64,000 bases of DNA from Nectonema munidae (lineage: Eukaryota > Nematomorpha > Nectonematoida > Nectonematidae): assembly GCA_030549495.1 (NCBI GenBank), contig JAUIRK010001033.1, forward strand, positions 82,586 to 146,585. Reading direction: 5' to 3'. Below are positions 57,441 to 64,000 of this stretch, one piece after another (the first letter of the stretch is position 1; every line of letters begins with the position of its first letter). Both the position numbers and the translations under genes were made by a program. The notes below the pieces were generated by a model. That model had not been told where the DNA came from. It made no database searches and saw only the letters and a program-made list of their open reading frames with translations.

Positions 57441-60108
57441 TTAGCCCGATCTTGAGGGTTTATCTGCTGGGTTGATTCCGGAAGGAATGTATAGCGTGTT
57501 CTGCTGGACTTTCTTTAATAAAATCGGGAAACTCCGTTCAAATCTTCTGATTATGCTTTGCAAGTTCTTTGACTCTGACCCATTGTTAATTGCCACTTGC
57601 GCTGCTACTAAGCTGTCCGAGAAAAACGTGCAGTTATCCGGGTACTGAGTGGCAGCGAGAAGGAGTGCCGTGAGCTCGTTGGAATTGATCGAAGAGGATG
57701 AGATTGCAGGAAAAATTTGGATTCCGTTGGGACCCACTATTGCTATCTTCTTTAGGGTAGTGTCCATAAAGATTGGCGTTGTATCTTCCCTCTTTGCCAT
57801 GATTGGGATGGATCTCTTCAGCTCTCTCCATGCTTCCATCCAAATCATTCTAGGTAAGGGTTCGCCTTTCAGGGCTCTGAATAGCGAAGAATACTTGCGG
57901 AATTTCCTGGGGACACATCCAAGAAAATACTGAATGTACCCCAGGATCTTCTGGAGAGGCTTTGTTGGAGGGTTTTCCTCGAAAGAGGCTCCTGCTATGA
58001 TGGTAAGAGCAGCCTTGAGTTTGGATTTTGTTGAAGTTTTGAGTTTGAGGCATCTATCCTGGAGATTTACTGTAACTCCAAGAAAGTTGAAAATGCGTTT
58101 TGGAGACGTGAAGGACTTCTCCATATTGAGCACCATGCCGTTGTCAGTGCAAAACTGAACAAAACTAGCGGCAACTTCTTTGAGTGAATCCTTTGACTTT
58201 CCCAATATGAGCAAGTCGTCAAGGTATAGGAGCGTCTTGATGCTGTCTGCTTTATCTTCTTTGAATGTCGCGACAATCTTTGATAACACCATTTGTAGCA
58301 CACCGGGGCTAAAGTTCGCCCCCATAGGTAGAACTTTGAACTTGTAAGTTTTCCCCTTTGCTTTGAAGCAGAAGAGGTCCTGATATGATTCATGTAACTT
58401 TATACCGTAAAAGGCCGAAGAAAAATCGAACTTTATAGCATGCGTGAATTCTTCAGGAATTTGTGCTAACTTGAGTGGAGCTGATAATTTGCACTCCTCC
58501 GCTTTGAATAAGGATTTTGTAAAAGCAAAATTTTGAACAAATCTTACTCCATTCCCGCTCTTTGGGACACAAAACACCGGAGAAATGATCTTTGCTGTGT
58601 GCGTTTCGGCAATAACTCCATTTTCTAGTAGCTTTGGAATTACCACATTTTCAATGCAGTCTTTCTGATGTCTAGGCAGTTTTGTAAATCTTGAAAACGA
58701 ACCGTAAGGTAGCGATGAAATCACAGTAGGTGCATAGCCGTACTTGAGAATTTTCTTTGCTTTTGCCGATTTAAGGTTAGGAGGAGGTATCCACTTTGCG
58801 TGGACGCAGGTAAAAGTGTTTTCACTTGAAAACGTAGGTAGCTTCGGGACATTATCCAAAAATTTCTTGGTGACTTCTTTTATAGAAAAGTCCGTTGGTG
58901 ACTCCATCTCCTCCAAGAATTGGCTGTCGTCACTTTCGGCGTCATCGTCGTCACTCTCCCCGTTGCCCGAGTCGTCTTCCGCGGATTGCGATTCGTCGAC
59001 TGGCCCCTGTTCTACCTCTCCAGAGAGCACGGACGAAAAAATTACTCTCCACGTCGTTGGAGAGAAGAATTTCTTGTTTAGCAGGTACTGTAGCTGGATT
59101 TGCATCTTTTCCCCTAGCTCGGGAGTATCTGGATGTGTCTTTATAAATTCAACAAAATCTTCGGGAGTGAGCCCTGGATCTTCTTCTTCTATCACATCCA
59201 ATTTAAGCTTGCTTACAATCCTTTGCAAAACGTCGGAATCCTTCTCCTCCAATTCCGGAATGGCTATTTCAGCTTCGTTTTCGATAGCGTCTTTAACCAT
59301 CTCCATCGTTGGCCAATCTTCTGTGTGAGTAACTCTCTCGAACCGCTCCTCATGGGTTTCGTCTGATGACAGAGACGAAAGACTTCCCAGCGATAAAGCG
59401 GGAGTAGAGCATAGATAGGGATAGGGTTGATCCTCTTGAAGAAAAGAGGCAATAGGATCCTCGATCAAGGTTGCTTCCAGAGCATCCTTGTGAGGGACAG
59501 ACACATTTGTTATGTCTGTCAACGCCCGAATAAAGGAGTTATTTCTGGCCTCCTTTGCCCTTGCCCTTCTTTCCTGGCGCTTGGAAAGTGAGCCTTTGCC
59601 GAAAGAACTTTGGATCGGGCGTTGGGATGTTGAGTGCTGATAAGCCTGCCGAGCCAACCTGCTTTGCCGCTGCCTCCCATGTAGATTGGGTAGCTAGGCA
59701 GGCGGTGGTTGCGCATTGATTTACGGCAGCGACATCTTCTAGCGACAAATGCATAATATTCTTTTCAACGATTGAAAAGAGAGTCATTAGTAAGGAGTCT
59801 TTCGCATTTCGGGCGGCTGGCGGAAGTGCGTCGATGAAGCCTTCGATTCTTCTCTGCGCAATTTCTTGCGGAGAATAGGCTGCCAAGACTTCGGGGTGAT
59901 CGTAGTCCTGTGCGGCATAGCCGAGAGCAGCACTTCTACCAGTAAGGCCTTCCTTGGACTCTTGTAATTCCGAGGGTTTCGGATAGATCTTCTTTAATTG
60001 TGCAGTGATGCTTTCGAGCAATTCTTCAACATTATCCAATCTATCGGAGATCTCCTCAGAGGTTTTTGCAGAGAACGACGCTTGGGACTTGTTCTTGGGA
60101 TTACTCAT
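57441..60108 (-). mobile_element. Retroelement fossil with gag-like and RT/RNase H frames, clade uncertain
   Basis: Two long overlapping minus-strand frames are present and look whole. The first (60108-59539, 189 residues) is gag-like: helical, with a C-terminal basic Gly/Lys tail. The second (59657-57441, 738 residues) has a charged, acidic N-terminal half, then reverse transcriptase with PVFCVPKSGNGVRFV, KFDFSSAFYGIKL and YLDDLLILGKS, then RNase H ending IPSGINPADKPSRS. Overlapping gag and pol frames are a common layout in retroelements. No integrase, tyrosine recombinase or LTR was recognised, so the element as a whole is incomplete here. The RNase H ending resembles DIRS/Ngaro-like and some LTR elements. 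Its open frames and higher GC suggest a young copy. Confidence 0.75.
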
Positions 60109-60114
60109 CAGGGA

Positions 60115-60570
60115 CTGATATACAGAAAGGACAATAGTTAGAATAGTGAAACGAAAATCCTTGAACCTATATAAATCCTTGACAATAACAAACTTTTAAT
60201 TATATTCTATTTAGTTATTAATTTTTTGATTAAATCAAAGTAAAAATTATATTAGACTAATTGAAAAAAAATTCACAAAATTCAATTCAGAGGAAGCCGG
60301 GAGTAATATATTTTCCCCCTGGGATTTCCCGGGACAAAAATTAAGATGAATAAAGAGGAACACTAGACCCACATAAAGCAGGTGGCCCTTGTTAACTAAA
60401 AATGTTGATAAAGCTTTCAATTCGTTTTATTTTATCTTTTATTATATATTTTTTTGTCAACAAAATTATTTTGAGCTATTTTTATTTATGTAGGCATCAA
60501 AATCTTCTCATAGGGAAAGATTGACAGACCAACACTTATCATTCTAGCTAAAGGTCAAATGACATGTCAT
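60115..60570. other. Flank of the retroelement with a GC-rich palindromic block
   Basis: gccgggagtaatatattttc then tgggatttcccggga at 60295-60335 stands out in AT-rich DNA and resembles a transposon end. No partner was found. No gene was recognised. Confidence 0.3.
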
Positions 60571-60578
60571 ATATACCA

Positions 60579-60785
60579 TGTCTTTTTCAAATTCTAAAGT
60601 GTCTTTTTTAAATTCTAAAGTGTCTTTTTCAAATTCTAAAGTGTCTTTTTTAAATTTTAAAGTGTCTTTTTTAAATTCTAAAGTGTTTTTTTTTAATTCT
60701 AAAGTGTCTTTTTTAAATTCTAAAGTGTCTTTTTTTAACTCTAAAGTGTCTTTTTTAAATTCTAAAGTGTTTTTTTTGATTTTAC
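60579..60785 (+). repeat. 21-bp minisatellite, ~10 units
   Basis: Units of tctaaagtgtcttttttaaat type recur about ten times with small changes. As 21 is divisible by three, the array gives a chance open frame of repeated SFLNSKV; there is no reason to call it a gene. Confidence 0.9.
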
Positions 60786-61099
60786 TTTTCTAAATAAGCT
60801 TTGAAGTCTTGTTTCTTAATAAATGCGCGTAATATTATGTGTGATTGTCAGGTTCTGTAGAAGTGTTGAAAGATACACTGATAATTTTCTAATTATGCGC
60901 CTCTATTTCAAGTCTTTTTTAATTTGATACAACTAGCAGTTCATTTATAAACAAGTTTTTAACTCTTCAATTTTTGCCTTCTGCATAGATTGTTTTTATA
61001 TTATAGTAACATAGAATTAAAAAAAATTTAGCTTGTATCGAAAGTTTCAACTAAGCAAAAAATTCATTTTAAAACTTAGTTTCGAAAAACTTTCTGTCG

Positions 61100-62660
61100 T
61101 TTTCTTTCATTCTTGCTTCCCTTTTTCTTGAAATCTCTTTACCTACTATGTCTACTTCTCAAGATAGTTTTGATTTTACTTCAAACTCATCGATGTCATG
61201 TTCCTCTTCTAGTTGTTCTTCATTTCATATTTATGAAGAAATTGATGAAAATTTTGAAGCTCCAGATTCAACAAAATATACTGGTCACCGCCTGCTACTC
61301 TCAGAAGAAGAGTAGAAAGTATTAATATTATAAACTTTTCCCGTCGTCCTCCTGGTCCTCAAGGAACATGTAAATCTAATGTTTTTACAATTTTTAATTC
61401 TTTTATGACACCTGAAATTATTCAACATATATACAGTATGGCAATGTTAAAACAACTATAAGTAAGTTTTTCCTATATTTTTTTGGTTTTATATAATTTT
61501 TTAGACCATCCTAAACACTTAAATTTAATTGATTGTTATCAAAGTTTCAAGATTCATCACCGGTTATCCTATTTTGCCGTATTACTTTATATTTGTCAAA
61601 ACGGTGACCAGAAAATTAAGACATCTGACCTCTTTTCTTCCTACGGAAGTCCATTTTTGAAAGCTGCGATTGGACGCGAAATGTTCATTCTCATTCATAT
61701 CTTTATAAGATTTGATAACAGAAAACTCGCGATCTAAATGATAAAATCAGTCCTATTCGATATATCCATGACCATTTTTTCAAAGTTTTTTCCATCTTTT
61801 GGCTATTAAGTTTTATCATATATGTGACTCAAAGTACTACCATTATATGGTACCTGAAATATATGTATCAGGGTTACAAGATTCGTCTTATTTTTCTGGA
61901 TCATCTATTGTCAAAAGATTGTTGAAAAAAGCAATGTTCTGCCTTGATGTGGTCTATACAGAGACAGGTTTTTCACAACCCATGATCTTGTCGTATGGGC
62001 TCATAGTAAAAGTTTGTGCGTTTGTGGGACCCCCGTATCTCAAATAACTGAATTTAAATGAATGTCAAAGTCGTATAATTTACTCTAATTACGTTTCTAT
62101 CAGTGCCTATGTTCCAAAAAGACACGCTTGCAGAAATTTTAAAGTCGTTTACGTACTTTCCTCTGAACACAAAAATGTGCAGATCAGCAACATTGCTTCC
62201 AAGCCCGAAAGTCTGCTCGCTTACAATGAATACGAAGGAGGCGTCGATGTCGGGAACAGAATGGCTAAAGCATATCATGGATACAAACCAACCAGAAAAT
62301 GGACCCCGGCGGCGTTTTCTAACTATTTCGACATTTGTGCATTGAACAGTTGGGTAATTGCTAAATTTAATTCCCCACAAGATTTTCCTAAGCACAAAGA
62401 CAGCGGAAGAAAAATATTTATAAAGAAACTTGCATTCGCATTATCAGAAGAATGCATGAAAGCTCGCACTTCTTACAAGCGTAAAGTCTCTTTTATTTTT
62501 TTATGGGTTTTCACAGAATGAACCTCATACAAGTCAAGAACTTATGTGTAAAAAAAGAGCATCATGTCCGTTTTGCACTTCAAAAAAAATAAAATCACAA
62601 GGCGATAATGTTTTTTTATGCAAAGTACATTCATCTATTTTATGTCCTAACTGCAAATAA
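61100..62660 (+). pseudogene. piggyBac transposase gene relic with cysteine-rich tail
   Basis: Pieces occur in the order of a piggyBac transposase. A Ser-rich N-terminus (near 61148) comes first. A domain block at 61560-61735 contains FAVLLYICQNGDQKIK and GREMFILIHIFIRFDN. IYVSGL...KKAMFCLDVVYTE at 61860-61960 fits the D(N)FYT catalytic block. At 62180-62480 comes LAYNEYEGGVDVGNRMAKAY then KPTRKWTPAAF. The end, 62517-62658, is a cysteine-rich finger: CPFCTSKK, CKVHSS, LCPNC. Shifts or tiny introns separate the blocks: ORFs end at 61323, 61737, 62045 and 62521. A short GT-AG gap at 62486-62516 would join the last two in phase but is only 31 bp, so an indel is as likely. TTAA-flanked ends were not identified. 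Confidence 0.75.
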
Positions 62661-62699
62661 GTTTCACTAAATAAATTATATTATCTTTTTATTTTAAAG

Positions 62700-63035
62700 A
62701 GTAATTCAATTAAAATTTTTCAATGACATCTCTATGAAAAAATAATTGAAAAGTGTTTTTCTTTTGTTATCGTTTTGTTTTTAGAGTTAAATAGCTATTT
62801 TTTATTTCTTTTGAAAGAATACTATAGAAGAGAAATTTACGTTTAACTTTCGAGACTGATTTCTATTGACACTTTTTACACAAAATCCGTTTGAAAGGGT
62901 GTAAAAAATGCATAGAGCCGTAAAGCGAAGGTTAATCTGTTGAAAGCAACATTTGTACAAAATAGACAAGGAAAGACTTTGCTTCAAGAGATTTTCCTGT
63001 CAGAAGAAAATCAAACTCCTGGATTGGAGCTGCTT
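62700..63035. other. AT-rich DNA without recognised genes
   Basis: Nothing was recognised. Confidence 0.4.
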
Positions 63036-63039
63036 GTTT

Positions 63040-63268
63040 TTTCTTATTAGATTTTATTAAATGATGGGCAAGGGGAGAACACAAGAATAAAAAGACACAT
63101 GTGCACAAAATTAAAAGGAATCCTTCTAGGAGGCATCAGTGATCTTCTGTAGGGGGAGACGTCATCTGGGATCCAGTGATAGTCTTGATGTCTTCTGTGT
63201 TTCCATCTTGTCCCAAAGAAGCAGCTCCATCGGGGACTGGAAAGCCAAAGGGAGCTTTTCGTAGCATC
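63040..63268 (-). CDS. 3' end of an unidentified minus-strand gene
   Basis: On the minus strand an open frame reads KAPFGFPVPDGAASLGQDG and ends TSPPTEDH before a stop at 63136. About 80 nt later comes AATAAA (63052-63059 on the plus strand as tttatt). The base composition is far less AT-rich than the surroundings. The frame is cut on its 5' side by the poly-G tract, so neither the gene nor its true length can be given. It may be a terminal exon brought here by a misassembly. Confidence 0.3.
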
Positions 63269-63270
63269 AA

Positions 63271-64000
<730 letters not shown>

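Noticed and set aside
57649-59366. Plus-strand frames of 74-194 residues
   Set aside because: They are antisense shadows of the retroelement frame on the minus strand.
62481-62516. A definite 36-bp GT-AG intron in the piggyBac gene
   Set aside because: That donor gives an immediate stop; only a weak donor at 62486 keeps the frame, so an indel explains it equally well.

Overview
The window is AT-rich, intron-bearing animal nuclear DNA dominated by transposable elements in many stages of decay. The mix of Jockey/CR1-type LINEs, piggyBac, several hAT lineages, a Tc1/mariner relic, a Ty3/gypsy relic, canonical histone H3 and a possible arthropod-style neuropeptide precursor suggests an arthropod, possibly a copepod such as a sea louse. 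The species is an inference, not something the sequence proves.

Layout. Positions 1-2203 are the right part of a piggyBac-ended element (copy A). It stops at a TTAA inside a decayed hAT transposase gene (2208-6123), which also carries a small Ty3/gypsy fossil (2352-5446, target duplication ACATA). From 6.2 to 18.2 kb there are scattered relics: LINE pieces, a piggyBac fragment, tRNA-like SINE pieces, a 213-bp MITE with long inverted ends, a hAT end, and an old LINE on the minus strand with a zinc finger and a 2A-like motif. From 19.4 to 23.9 kb on the minus strand lies the best host-gene candidate: a two-exon gene whose phases match and which would encode a 106-residue secreted prohormone with dibasic sites and an amidation signal. 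From 25 to 26 kb is a relic of an uncharacterised multicopy gene family, and at 28 kb a possible host first exon.

Two copies of one Jockey-superfamily LINE fill 30.8-35.5 kb (broken) and 36.6-41.2 kb (both frames open, 13-bp target duplications, 5'-truncated). A 798-bp hAT MITE with perfect 8-bp duplications lies just upstream of the first. After a Tc1/mariner relic (44.2-45.9 kb), copy B of the piggyBac-ended element starts at 46216 with the opposite terminal repeat. It contains a 150-bp satellite array, a core shared with copy A, and a second 150-bp array. Copy B is cut at about 50410 by a CR1-like LINE, which is itself interrupted by a 2.2-kb hAT element with exact 8-bp duplications (52254-54454).

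The right end holds another hAT MITE and hAT gene tail, a retroelement on the minus strand with gag-like and RT/RNase H frames (57441-60108), a 21-bp minisatellite, a decayed piggyBac transposase gene with its cysteine-rich tail (61.1-62.7 kb), the 3' end of an unidentified minus-strand gene, a suspicious poly-G tract and the N-terminal half of a canonical histone H3 gene.

The two strongest leads are the prohormone gene and the piggyBac-ended, satellite-carrying element. The transposons do not form a pathway, but their insertions give a relative order: the hAT gene is older than the gypsy and piggyBac-like insertions in it; piggyBac-like copy B is probably older than the CR1-like LINE that abuts it; that LINE is older than the 2.2-kb hAT inside it.
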